From Cardiocondyla obscurior (Eukaryota > Arthropoda > Insecta > Hymenoptera > Formicidae), in assembly GCF_019399895.1 (NCBI RefSeq), contig NW_027228811.1, forward strand, positions 1 to 64,000: a stretch of 64,000 bases of DNA, given 5' to 3'. Positions within the stretch are counted from its first letter, which is position 1. The number at the start of each line of letters is the position of its first letter. The notes beneath the pieces are model-generated. The model was not told the DNA's origin. It searched no databases and saw nothing but the letters and a program-made list of their open reading frames with translations. Below are positions 52,456 through 63,274 of this stretch, one piece after another. The translations under genes and the position numbers were made by a program.

Positions 52456-55400
52456 AAATTCAAGATGTACCTTTGGATAATCGTGAAAAGAATTTGGATT
52501 TGATGTGTTTTCCAGATTTATATCCATTCGGTAAAAATGGACAATATGATGAAAAAAGACCAAACAAACTTGAAGAACATGAATTTATTAAATGTCGTTT
52601 GATGTCTAAGCATCCACAATTTAGACTGAATCAACAATACTTATTTTATTTGTTAAATAGAGCAAATATTCGTCAGTTAAGTCGTGGAATTTATCATAAA
52701 ATGAATATAATTGATCCACGAAGCCGTTATACGGCTGCGGAATATTTAGAAGCTATGTCGAAAGAACTGTTGGAGTCCAATTTAAATACTATATTTTCCG
52801 TACTTCGAAATACAGAGCAATATTGGCGTCGACCAAGAAGCGATTTAGATTGTATGGCTCGACACTACGGACCTGCAACATGGTTCTTAACGTTAAGTCC
52901 TAGTGAATGGTTATGGGACGATTTAGGTGAATATATTCGTGAAGTTAATGGATGGCAAGATTCTTCGTTGAGTACTAGTGTACTTGTTGCTAAAGATCCT
53001 GTATCAACGTCGAGATTTCTTGATAATAAATTTCGAGCGATGATAGATTTTATTTGTTCGAAAGATTTTCCGATCGGAGAAGTAACGCACTATTTTTGGC
53101 GACGAGAATATCAAAGTAGAGGCATACAACATTTTCATTTATTAATTTGGATAAAAAATCCACCAATTTTTGGAGAATCTTCTGTAGAAGAAGTTTTAAA
53201 ATTTATTTCGCAATACATTAGCTGCAAAAAGCCAGATAAAAATATTGCACCATTATTGTACGGTCGTGTTGATAAACATCAACGACACAGACATAATGAT
53301 TATTGTTTACGATCGAAAAAAGTAGGACGAAAAGTTATTCGTAGGTGTCGTTTTGGATTTCCACGACCTGTTACTGAAACATTGTATATGAGAGATGTAG
53401 CAACTGCAATAGCAGGTAGAAAGCAATTGAAACATAAAAGTAGATTGTATGATCTTCCTAGAACAGAAGATGAAGTTGATATTAATGATTATAATCCCGT
53501 GCTTCTTACTGCATGGGAAGGAAATATGGATATACAATTTATTGGTGAAAAGTCGACCTTGCTTACATGGTATGTTACTAAGTATGTAAATAAAGCGGGT
53601 AAAAGTGAGTTATCTAACTTCGATCTTGAGAGTTTTAAAAATAATAAAAATAAATCATTGGCCAGTGTTCTGTGGAATTATGGTTTACGATCTATAACTA
53701 ATAGGGAATGTGGAGCTCTTGAAGCTGCAGATACATTAATAAGTATTCCTTTATATGGAACTGATCGTAATACTACTATTAAATGGTTGAACGTTAATCG
53801 TATACGACAGAAAAAATTAAAAAGTCGTAAAGAGATTGAAGCTCTAGATGAAGAATCCACAGATTTATTTTGTCCGGCTTTAGTAGATGATTATTATCCA
53901 AATAGAGTGGAAAAATTGGAATCAGTGTCTCTTTACGAGTTTGCAAAGTGGTATGATGTCACGACAACGGAGCCAAAGAATAAATTAATTGAATATTATA
54001 AAATAGATAATAAACATTTTCTTAAACGACGACGATGTGCATGTCTTATTAATCACTATAAATACAATGTTGAAACACAGCCCGAAGATTACTTCTTTTC
54101 TTTACTGCTTATGTTTAAACCATGGCGAAATTTAAACGATCTTAAAGATAATTGTGACACTTATGCAGAAGCATTTGAAAAAGCAAAATTACATCTTACA
54201 GGGGCATTGCAATATCATGAAAAAGTACAAGAATTGCAAAAAGCATTTGAAAATGCAAAACAGTTGGTTCAGCAAGTTGATGAAGAATTACAACAAAAGA
54301 ATGTGTCTCAGGATGATCCTGATAATCCGATTGGTATTCAAAATATAGAAGCTGGTGAAGCGATGCAAGATTTTAGAGATCTTGGTGAGAAAATAGATAA
54401 TATCGATGTTTCAGAAATGATAGCAAAATTAAATGCGGATCAACTAAGAGTATTTGATAGAGTCATTGATACGGTAAGGTCGAAAGATTCGATATTACGT
54501 TTATATGTTAGTGGAGAAGGTGGAACTGGAAAAAGTTTCTTAATTAAAACGATTAAATGTTGGATTAAACATAATCTCAACAAAGATACCGCTTTAGCAG
54601 CACCTACTGGTATAGCAGCGTTTAACATTGATGGTTTGACTGTTCACAGATTACTTCAATTACCTGTTGAACATGGTCAGACTTCAAAGTATAAACCATT
54701 GTCTAATCATGTATTAAAAGTTTTACGAAGTGAACTTAAAGAAGTTGTTCTCTTTGTAATTGATGAAGTGTCAATGATATCAAATTTGGTTTTAATGTAT
54801 ATACATTTTCGATTGACAGAAATATTTGATACAAATGACGTTGAAGATGGTTGGTTCGGTAAAAAACACATTCTTTTATTTGGCGATTTACTTCAATTGC
54901 CTCCTGTACGTGAAGATTGTATTTTTGCGCAATTATCAAATGATAAAATTAACAAATGCATTGGTTCTATAACTGCTATTAATTTGTGGTCTACGTTATT
55001 TCATTACGATGAATTGACGATTAATATGCGTCAGCGAGAAGACGATACATATAGGCAATTGTTGTCAAGAATTCGTATTGGTACATTGACAACGACTGAT
55101 CGTGTCGTACTTGAAAATAGAAAAATAATTTTTAAAGGTGATTCTTTGGAATCCAGATTAAAGGAATTATGCGATTTTATTAATAAGTGTTCATCGGACG
55201 CTGTTTGTCTACTACCTGCACGTCATATGTGTGACGCTCTCAATACAGCTATGTTAAGTCGCATTGATTCAAAAGAGATATTACTAATTGCTGAAGATAC
55301 AATTGACTGTACTTCATATTTAAAAAAAAAAGTATTAAAAGTATTATCGAATAATGACGATGATAATTCTAAAACTGCTGGACTTTCAAAAGAAATTGTA

Positions 55401-56804
55401 ATTAAAATTGGAGCAAAAGTTATGATAAGGCGTAATATCGATGCTACATTGGGTCTGGTGAACGGTACAATAGCTACAGTAGTTTCAGTTGTACGAGATA
55501 TATCTACTGATTGTGTGGAAAAAATTAAATTGCTTTTACCTTCAGGATTAGAATATTTGATAGAAAGAGTAAACGTTAAATTTGAAGTGGTGGATAAAGC
55601 ATTTGTTGTAAGAAAACAATTTCCACTGTGTCTGAGTTATGGAATAACTATTCATAAAAGTCAAGGATTGAGTTTACAGACTGCTGTTATTGATATAGGC
55701 AATTCTATATTTAATTGTGGTCAATCTTACGTTGCATTGTCTCGAGTAACAACTGTGGAAGGATTGCATTTGATTAACTTTGATCCTTCCAAAGTGACAG
55801 CTGACGAAAAAGCTATTGACGAGTACAATCGACTAAAATATAAGTACAAACCAGAGGCAGAAATAATTACTATGCAAAAGGAACGTCGTATCAAAGTGAA
55901 AGATATTCTATGGATACAATCTAAACTAGTCGAAGCCGTTCAAGAGAATGGTCAGCAAAATCAAATGTTACAAATAAATACCACTTGGGTTTTACGTGGT
56001 TTTGAAAATACAGAAAATGTTGTATGTTACGCTAATACGGTTATACAATGTCTATTTCATTTAAGTCCTATTAGAAAGCAACTGCTTAATTGTGATAAAT
56101 CAAATATTCTACGTATGTTAATGCATAGGTATGAATATGGAATGAGTAATTTAAATACATATGATGTTCGACAAGATTTAGGAGAATCGTTTTCGATGAA
56201 TATAAAACTAGATGGAATCAAGTTTTTAACAACTTTGTGTACAAGGTACGAGTGTATAAGAGAGTCAGTAGAGCATGAAATAACTTCTACTATTCGATGT
56301 GTTACGTGTCAATATACAAAAACAATTAGTTCTAATAATTTATTTATTTCGATACCTATTATTAATTTTAACAAACAGAGCTATAATCTACAAGATTTAT
56401 TTAATGTTACATACTCTCATTGGTATCAAACTGATAACGGATTTTGTGATAATTGTACAGGAAATAGTGTATTGTTTAAAAAAGAATTAACGTTGACAAA
56501 AGATATAATTATTATTCATTTTGCAATATTTTCGTTAAAAAACGAAAAAATCGTAAAAGCAAAACGTAGATGTAATATATCTCAGATTCCAACGGCTACA
56601 GTATTAATAGCTGAAAAATCATATAAAGTTATGAATGCTATATTTCATTTTGGTTCAAGTATTGAAGAAGGAAATTATAGAAGTATTTGTAGACAATCTA
56701 ATAGTTGGATTGAAATAGATAATGAGCGAATTAAAAAAAGACAATGGCCCAGAGGTGCTAAAGATCTTTATATACTTTTTTTACAAAAGATTGATAAAAA
56801 ATAA
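52440..56804 (+). CDS. Helitron ORF2: Rep (HUH) and PIF1-like helicase with C-terminal USP-like domain
   Basis: 1454 residues, starting in a different frame 16 bp before ORF1 ends. Rep endonuclease: HUH motif as HFH at residues 231-233, and two Tyr in YVTKYVNK (378 and 382), the Helitron two-tyrosine site. The helicase is of SF1 Pif1 type: Walker A GEGGTGKS near 691, FVIDEVSM, LLFGDLLQLPPV and GITIHKSQGLS, ending near 1140. A C-terminal region looks like a ubiquitin-specific protease: GFENTENVVCYANTVIQCLF (Cys box, near 1196), paired CxxC, and YRSICRQSNSWIEIDNE (His-box region), where the GHY motif reads GNY. The catalytic His therefore seems replaced. The frame is unbroken, so this Helitron is recent. 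Confidence 0.9.
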   Translation: MYQMLKIQDVPLDNREKNLDLMCFPDLYPFGKNGQYDEKRPNKLEEHEFIKCRLMSKHPQFRLNQQYLFYLLNRANIRQLSRGIYHKMNIIDPRSRYTAAEYLEAMSKELLESNLNTIFSVLRNTEQYWRRPRSDLDCMARHYGPATWFLTLSPSEWLWDDLGEYIREVNGWQDSSLSTSVLVAKDPVSTSRFLDNKFRAMIDFICSKDFPIGEVTHYFWRREYQSRGIQHFHLLIWIKNPPIFGESSVEEVLKFISQYISCKKPDKNIAPLLYGRVDKHQRHRHNDYCLRSKKVGRKVIRRCRFGFPRPVTETLYMRDVATAIAGRKQLKHKSRLYDLPRTEDEVDINDYNPVLLTAWEGNMDIQFIGEKSTLLTWYVTKYVNKAGKSELSNFDLESFKNNKNKSLASVLWNYGLRSITNRECGALEAADTLISIPLYGTDRNTTIKWLNVNRIRQKKLKSRKEIEALDEESTDLFCPALVDDYYPNRVEKLESVSLYEFAKWYDVTTTEPKNKLIEYYKIDNKHFLKRRRCACLINHYKYNVETQPEDYFFSLLLMFKPWRNLNDLKDNCDTYAEAFEKAKLHLTGALQYHEKVQELQKAFENAKQLVQQVDEELQQKNVSQDDPDNPIGIQNIEAGEAMQDFRDLGEKIDNIDVSEMIAKLNADQLRVFDRVIDTVRSKDSILRLYVSGEGGTGKSFLIKTIKCWIKHNLNKDTALAAPTGIAAFNIDGLTVHRLLQLPVEHGQTSKYKPLSNHVLKVLRSELKEVVLFVIDEVSMISNLVLMYIHFRLTEIFDTNDVEDGWFGKKHILLFGDLLQLPPVREDCIFAQLSNDKINKCIGSITAINLWSTLFHYDELTINMRQREDDTYRQLLSRIRIGTLTTTDRVVLENRKIIFKGDSLESRLKELCDFINKCSSDAVCLLPARHMCDALNTAMLSRIDSKEILLIAEDTIDCTSYLKKKVLKVLSNNDDDNSKTAGLSKEIVIKIGAKVMIRRNIDATLGLVNGTIATVVSVVRDISTDCVEKIKLLLPSGLEYLIERVNVKFEVVDKAFVVRKQFPLCLSYGITIHKSQGLSLQTAVIDIGNSIFNCGQSYVALSRVTTVEGLHLINFDPSKVTADEKAIDEYNRLKYKYKPEAEIITMQKERRIKVKDILWIQSKLVEAVQENGQQNQMLQINTTWVLRGFENTENVVCYANTVIQCLFHLSPIRKQLLNCDKSNILRMLMHRYEYGMSNLNTYDVRQDLGESFSMNIKLDGIKFLTTLCTRYECIRESVEHEITSTIRCVTCQYTKTISSNNLFISIPIINFNKQSYNLQDLFNVTYSHWYQTDNGFCDNCTGNSVLFKKELTLTKDIIIIHFAIFSLKNEKIVKAKRRCNISQIPTATVLIAEKSYKVMNAIFHFGSSIEEGNYRSICRQSNSWIEIDNERIKKRQWPRGAKDLYILFLQKIDKK

Positions 56805-57370
56805 ATTTATTTAACAAATTGCAAGCATGGACCAATAAGTTATTAAATTAAAAAAAAATAAAATAAAATCTGATTGATAGTTAGTTTAGACATTTATGAA
56901 AATTTTGCTAAAAAAAAGAATCTCAATAGCTCTGAATAAGAAACCTTGCGTAATGATTAATAACAATGATGGAATGAGAAAATATTAATATCTTTGAATA
57001 GGAAATTTTGCGAAATAATTAAAATATTGGTTACTGTACGCAGATAGAAGGCTGCTGTGCGCCGACAAAAGGTTGCTGAGCGCCTGAGACCATTATTTTT
57101 ATGAAAACGTTACAGGTCTCAAATGTAACATTGCAACGGAGAGACGAAAAGTATTAATTTAGTGCGTCTCACAAAAATGGGCGTTGGTTTTAAATATTGG
57201 TTGCTGTGCGCAGACAGAAGGCTGCTGTGCGCCGACAAAAGGCTGCTGTGCGCCTGAGACCAATATTTTTATAAAAACGTTAGAGGTGTTAAATGTAACA
57301 TTGCAACGGAGAGACGAAAAGTATTAATTTGGTGCGTCTCACGAGAATGGGCGTTGGATGGGGCCCATTC
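56805..57370. repeat. Helitron 3' region with duplicated 150-bp block and terminal hairpin
   Basis: The blocks at about 57029-57182 and 57199-57357 are near-copies, each with GGCTGCTGTGCGC words and a GCAACGGAGAGACGAAAAGT core. AGAATGGGC at 57344 pairs with GCCCATTCT about 10 nt later, a 9-bp hairpin that may mark the 3' end of the Helitron. I see no CTRR end right after it, so the exact end is open. Before the blocks the sequence is AT-rich. Confidence 0.65.
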
Positions 57371-57885
57371 TATTATATATGTCAAAAATTTTCTGGAAAA
57401 AAATCAATCAATAATATACAAGCTTTAAACGGAACCTATTTAGAAAGCGATTGGTTGGATTGTTGTTAAAATCCGAAAATCTCAAGATAGCTAAGAATAA
57501 ATGACATGTAGTGTAATAACATGGTTAGTTTTGCTGCATGTTATATGTAAAACGCAAAATACTAACGTGTCTCTATTGATATAACCCCTCAACATTACTC
57601 TTCCCAAAATAAAACAGAATGTGTATTTTAACCAAAAATAATACTCCCAAAAATAATTTCTCCAAAAAAAATTTTCCCCCAAAAAAATCCACAAAAACTA
57701 CAAAATGACTAAAAAAAAATTTTAACAAAATAGAACGTAAAATGTGTACATTAATATTGTTGATTATAAACTACAAAATGAATGAAATCTCCCCAAAATT
57801 ACCTTTTTTAAAAAAAAGGTATAAAAAAGCGCCAAGTATAAGCGCGCGAAAAGCATTCTCGACAAACTTTTTAAGTAAAATCAAG
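57371..57885. other. AT-rich spacer
   Basis: A-rich stretches of CCAAAAAT type (57600-57720). The word GCGCCAAGTATAAGCGCGCG at 57829 resembles GCGCCAAGTATAGGCGCAGC inside the double palindrome at 40123, which may point to related element ends. There is no gene. Confidence 0.4.
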
Positions 57886-59738
57886 ACTCTTCCAAAAAAA
57901 GACTTCTCCAAAATCAAGATTCCCTCAAACAAAGATTTCCCAAAAAGAACCCCCTAAAAAAAACTCCGAAAACCAAAACTCCTCTCAAAAAAAGACTTCT
58001 CCAAAAAAATAATTCTCAAAAAAACTCCTACAAAAGACTACAAAAAAGACTCCTCCAAAATAGAACATAAAATGTGTACATTAATATCAAATACTCTCTA
58101 TAAAAATAATGAGATCAAATAATTGCGCCAAGAACCTAAAGAAACTAGAAAATTATATTTAAGCAAAATCAAGACTTCCCCAAAAAAAGACTTTCATCAA
58201 TCAATATCAAATATTCTTTATAAAAATAATGAGATCAAATAATAGCGCCAAGAACCTGAAGGAGCTAGAAAATTTTAGAAATTACAAACCCATGTGAAAC
58301 CGTAAAACGTAGACCTAGGTTCGCCCCGATGATAAAACGTAATTAACATTATAAACCCATGTGGAACCGTAAAAACGTAGATCTAGGTTCGCCTCGATAT
58401 GATATAACATGGTAATGTAAAGAAAGAAAATTATATTTAAGCAAAATCAAGACTCCCCCAAAAAAAGACTTTCATCAATCAATATCAAATATTCTTTATA
58501 AAAATAATGAGATCAAATAATAGCGCCAAGAACCTGAAGGAGCTAGAAAATTTTAGAAATAACAAACCCATGTGAAACCGTAAAACGTAGACCTAGGTTC
58601 GCCCCGATGATAAAACGTAATTAACATTATAAACCCATGTGGAACCGTAAAACGTAAACCTAGGTTCGCCCCGATATGATATAACATGGTAAAATGTAAA
58701 GAAAAAAAAACTTGGCGCTGCGAAACCAAATCTTTAAAATCGAAAAAAACAAAAAAAAAAAAAATTTGGCTCTATGGAACCAAATCTTTAAAATAAAAAA
58801 AAAATATTGAATAGAAAATGTAAAAAAAAATAATAAAAGTAAAGAATTTTAATAAAAAATATTAAAATTCAGCAATGCAACAAATTTTTTACCTCCTTAA
58901 AAAAAAGATGGAAAGAGGGTGAGGGAGAAAAAACAAGAAGGGTGATGACATAAAAAATATGTTTAATATAAAATAAAAATATATTGAAAATGCGCAATGC
59001 AGCAAATTTTTTGCCGTCCCACTTTTACAGACTGCGGACTGTCGGATGTATTATCTTAATATACATCCGGTGTGGTTACAAAAATCTGATGCATAGCACA
59101 TCGTAAAAAGCAAAAATTATAATTTGAAATTTTAAAGAATGTTTTTTTCGATTTTAAAGATTTGGTTTCGCAGCGCCAAGTTTTTTTTTTCTTTACATTT
59201 TACCATGTTATATCATATCGGGGCGAACCTAGGTTTACGTTTTACGGTTCCACATGGGTTTATAATGTTAATTACGTTTTATCATCGGGGCGAACCTAGG
59301 TCTACGTTTTACGGTTTCACATGGGTTTGTAATTTCTAAAATTTTCTAGCTCCTTCAGGTTCTTGGCGCTATTATTTGATCTCATTATTTTTATAAAGAA
59401 TATTTGATATTGATTGATGAAAGTCTTTTTTTGGGGGAGTCTTGATTTTGCTTAAATATAATTTTCTAGTTTCTTTAGGTTCTTGGCGCAATTATTTGAT
59501 CTCATTATTTTTATAGAGAGTATTTGATATTAATGTACACATTTTATGTTCTATTTTGGAGGAGTCTTTTTTTGTAGTCTTTTTGTAGGAGTTTTTTTGA
59601 GAATTATTTTTTTGGAGAAGTCTTTTTTTGAGAGGAGTTTTGGTTTTCGGAGTTTTTTTTTGGGGGGGGGGGTTCTTTTTTTGGGAAATCTTTGTTTGAG
59701 GGAATCTTGATTTTGGAGAAGTCTTTTTTTGGAAGAGT
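57886..59738. repeat. Foldback element with arms of about 600 bp, very similar
   Basis: The right arm (about 59142-59738) is the reverse complement of the left arm (57886-58745) with very few differences. The left arm holds an extra tandem duplication of about 284 bp (58145-58428 and 58429-58700) that the right arm has once. Both arms have C-plus-A runs such as CTCCAAAAAAAGACTTCTCC. The spacer (58746-59141) has no gene. The right arm ends exactly where the transposase C-terminus resumes (59734), so this element forms the right border of the inserted DNA. Confidence 0.9.
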
Positions 59739-60012
59739 ATATAATACACCAATAGCTGCACTTCCTGACAATATTAATAAATATATTTTAGCGACGGTAT
59801 GCTTACATAATTTTTTAAGAAATAAAGAAGGAAACCTTGTGCATTTTAAAAATAACGACGAAATCATAAACAAAACTGTAACTGATATAAAGTTTGCAAC
59901 GGACATTAGAGATAGACTTGCCGATTTCTTTATGACTCCTAATGGTATGGTCGAGTGGCAATTTGACTATGTACATAGAGGAGAAAATCAAGATCTTATT
60001 ACAGACATATAA
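59734..60012 (+). pseudogene. Harbinger transposase, C-terminal part
   Basis: In frame the sequence reads RVYNTPIAALPDNINKYILA and TVCLHNFLRN, the conserved end of PIF/Harbinger transposases, and runs to a stop at 60012. It continues the protein cut at 40095. The frame is also open for a short distance into the foldback arm, giving a spurious upstream start. Confidence 0.85.
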
Positions 60013-60488
60013 TTTTAGTTATTCAGATAATTACTTATATCTTAAATTTCATTCCGTGATAATATTTTGTATATAATAATTAACTATAGAATATTTTGTT
60101 ATTTCGCAACACGACGAAAACAGTGCCAAATTGAGTATTGTTTGTAGCGATTATAAATTTGTATCTAGAGGAAGAAAAATTAATTAATTTGTATTAATAT
60201 CAAACGTTGTTTTGTCCATAAGAACCATTGCATTTTATTTTATTCAATATGTAACATAACAATTAAGAATTACATTGCACATAACTGTAAACATAAATTT
60301 ATTACGCAAATACTTAAAATTAAACATTATATTACATATGCGCATCATAAAATTTTTATAATTATAAAATAATACTGCGTTTAATAATACTGCGTTTGTT
60401 CCAAATCAAACAATACGAATTATAACAAACTTGCATAAACAAAAATAAAAATATAAAATATATATCTTGTACCTGCTTTGCTTTGTCT
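60013..60488. other. Convergent 3' region of the Harbinger genes
   Basis: AT-rich, with ATATAAAATA-type sequence. It separates the ends of the transposase (plus) and the MADF protein (minus). There are no other features. Confidence 0.4.
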
Positions 60489-61721
60489 TTACTTGTTCTT
60501 TTTCCACAAAACATTTATTATTTCTTCTTTTTTTTTTTGTTTATCATCATCTTGTAATTTTTTAAGTTCCAAAGAAATTAAATTACAAAAAACCGCATCT
60601 CCATCATCTTTTAATTCTTGTTTAGCATTTAGATGTTTTAGAACAGCTTGATTTAAATTTATAAAACAAGATTCCAAATTTTCTTCAATATCAGATTCTG
60701 ATTTCAAATCTTTTTTATACATTATGTTAGAATTAAATTTTCCTTTTACATATGGAGATGGCTTTTTAAAACTGTGCGTAGATTTTAGAGAACTTGGAGA
60801 AAATTGTAATTCACTTGCAGCAGATGATGAGTAAGATGTTGACGGCTGATCTAGAGATATAATAGAATTATTTTCCGAAGTCGAGGATAAAGATACATTT
60901 GAATTTTCGTCACATTCCAGTGAGATTTCTGGCGTTGAACAATTTTTTAATGATGATAATGAATTTACATCAACTTCTTCCAACGGATTCCTTTCTCTCG
61001 AGAAGTTTTGTTTGCCGTGTTGCATCCAATTCGATATTTTTTCATCTAAATGTTTCTTTTCAAACAAATTTTCAAAAGTATTTGATTGTTCTTGGCTCCT
61101 CAAATTGCTTAATGACCTAAAAAAGTAAAATATTAATATAATGAACATATTACATAATTTTGGTAAAAAAACATTTAAAGTAATAAATATTTATCTTCTA
61201 GATTTGACAAATTTATCTATAAATTGCATAGCTTGAAAATAAATAAATCCTCGTCTCGTGGGAGCTTTGCTTCCACTTCTGGTTCCATTTTGTCGCTTTT
61301 TCTTTTCTTTAGAATATGCTTCTCTCAATCGAGTCCACCGGTTACAGCAAATATTCGCTAAAATTAATATGTGGTAAGTATACAATTATAATAATCAAAT
61401 AATTAGTTACAATCAGTATTTAGTTTTAGTAGAAAGATTAAATGAATAATTTATTACTAATATTGTTACACATTACAGAATAAACTTACGAGTTGTGCCC
61501 ATAATAGATGATAGTTCCAACCACGAGTTTTCTTTCTTTATCACATCGCGATAATCCTTGCTGCTACTATCATATAAATGTGGATAGTTTTTAACTAAAC
61601 TTATTAGACAATCATCAAATGATTTATTTTTTTCATTCTCTAAGAATATTTCACTGTCAGGATTTTCATTTTCAACGTCATCATTTTTGTTATGACAATA
61701 ATCTAAGTGATCGTCAGCCAT
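60489..61721 (-). CDS. MADF/BESS-type DNA-binding protein of the Harbinger element
   Basis: Three exons: 61721-61490, 61357-61195 and 61116-60489. The MADF domain spans exons 1 and 2 (DDCLISLVKNYPHLYDSSSK, then NICCNRWTRLREAYSKEKKK and YFQAMQFIDKFV). A Ser/Asn-rich middle follows, and a BESS-like end (FCNLISLELKKLQ). In PIF/Harbinger elements the second protein binds the TIRs and brings the transposase to them. The start is the ATG right after the TIR leader, whose own reading frame stops just upstream. The donor after exon 2 reads AAG/ATAAAT where a GT is expected, so splicing of this copy may be impaired. Confidence 0.7.
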
Positions 61722-61741
61722 GACAAGAATCTGCAACAGAA

Positions 61742-62247
61742 AAAGAATCATCAGTATAACATTAAAAGAATCATTAGTTAATTATATGTAACGAAACATG
61801 TCATACTTACCAAGTGTAAATAAATTACTGCTATAATTTGTTGGTGTCTTTAATCGCCTTGAATCGTTTGAATCGTTTTTTATCTAAAAATTATAAGATA
61901 ATGTATTTATAATGAAAATAAAAAAAATTTACACGCGGAAGCAATCTAACCTCGAAATATTTTGTGTCGGAAATTGGGGCAAATTGTAGAAATAAGATGT
62001 AATATAATTTAGTTTTAATTTTAATTTAGTTAATAAACAATATCAATACTTACATATTGTTGCAAATCAAAGATTTCTTTTTCTTGTACCATCCAGGACG
62101 TATTCGCCATACTACAGCTTAACGGAAGTATGCTTATGGCCATGGCTTATGGCTTTTCATGTAGATTGGAATATCGTGAATACATACGCACGCGCAGTAG
62201 GTTTTTGTCATCTGCTTATGGCTCTGCCATTTTGTGTGCTTCCACCT
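61742..62247 (-). repeat. Right TIR of the Harbinger, with promoter-proximal exons
   Basis: Inverse of 38568-39073. On the minus strand it carries the same ATG, two short exons and GTAAGT donors. Here the leader splices to CAG just before 61735; the leader frame then reaches a stop overlapping the MADF protein ATG region. Confidence 0.9.
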
Positions 62248-62921
62248 TTACCAGCCGCGGTGGTCCGCGCTACGCGCCGCGGGCGGATGGTCGGCCCGCG
62301 TAGATTTCACGAATGGACGGGACTGCGCGAACGTCGTGGGCGATTCGGTGGTGGTCGCGGCGCGGGGTCTAAGATTATTGCCTGTTCGTGGCCTCAGGCC
62401 ACAAGGCAAACACTTGACAGTAAAATGTAACAAACTAAATATATTTAACAAAAATATATATGAAGTAACAAACAATAAGAAATAAAATAAAAAGCAAAAT
62501 ACAAATGATAAAGAAAAGCGATCCTCTCATTTCAGGAAACAAGAGCGGGTCGTTATAGACCGCGTCGGACTTATCTGAATTCCGCAGGAGGCGGAAAGAC
62601 GCTATTCGGCAGCAAACGCAAAAGGGCTCGCAATTCGCAAGTGGCCTAGCCAGGTTTGGGTACGCAGTGTTAGCACGGATGCACTCGACGCACAAACTGG
62701 TACGCGGTAACAAGACTGGCGAGTGTCGTGGAAGACGACAGCTCAGCGATGCTTTCGCTATGAAAATCGGAAGGACTCTGAGGGCTCAACTAATGCAACG
62801 AGCCTACAGAGCCGTTGTCTATAGAAAGTAAATCGGGAAAGTCCCGGGAGATTAGCCGTAATCAATCGGGGAAATCCCGAGATATTAGCTGTTGTCGGGC
62901 GATGACCACGGAGTGACGAAT
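62248..62921. other. DNA right of the Harbinger target, with LTR-like features
   Basis: GC-rich to 62400, then AT-rich, then mixed. TGTAACA at about 62428 could be the far end of the LTR-like segment at 37727-38567, split by the Harbinger. At 62830-62895 two imperfect copies of AATCGGGAAAGTCCCGRGAG occur. There is no gene. Confidence 0.4.
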
Positions 62922-63184
62922 GTTAGAAGTGTCAGGAATAAAGCCTTGAATCAACGAACTCAAGCCCCCCTTTGTTAGTTATTTTAGATTTTGTTACCCG
63001 TGAGTTACGTATATCAATATTCGCGCTACGTGACTTCTCGGCCGTTCTTTTCCGATCCTATTCTTATTATCTATTCCATTGTTTTATTCCGTTCCGACAA
63101 CTCTACCGAGACGGATGTATTCTATTAAATAAAACTTATATATTCACCAAGTTCCGCGGCTCTTTATTGACGGACCTTTCAACA
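62922..63184 (+). mobile_element. Copia-type 5' LTR
   Basis: It starts TGTTAGAAGTGTC and ends TTTCAACA, with AATAAA at about 63126. It is directly followed by a primer-binding site and a Copia-type gag. The length of 263 bp is typical. The start could instead be the TGTTGTCGGG at 62891. Confidence 0.65.
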
Positions 63185-63185
63185 A

Positions 63186-63200
63186 ATTATGGGCCCAGAT
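63186..63200 (+). other. Copia primer-binding site
   Basis: ATTATGGGCCCAG directly follows the LTR. It matches the TTATGGGCCCAG core known from Copia elements, which prime from an internal part of initiator methionine tRNA. Confidence 0.75.
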
Positions 63201-63274
63201 AATATACGCGAGTGCCGAGAAATTCTTAACGAACCATTCAAAACTGTTTGTGAGTGCGCTCAGCAGTGAAAATT

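Noticed and set aside
62149..62713. ORFs of 75-93 residues on both strands at the right Harbinger end
   Set aside because: They cross the TIR boundary and GC-rich flank and have no recognisable domains.
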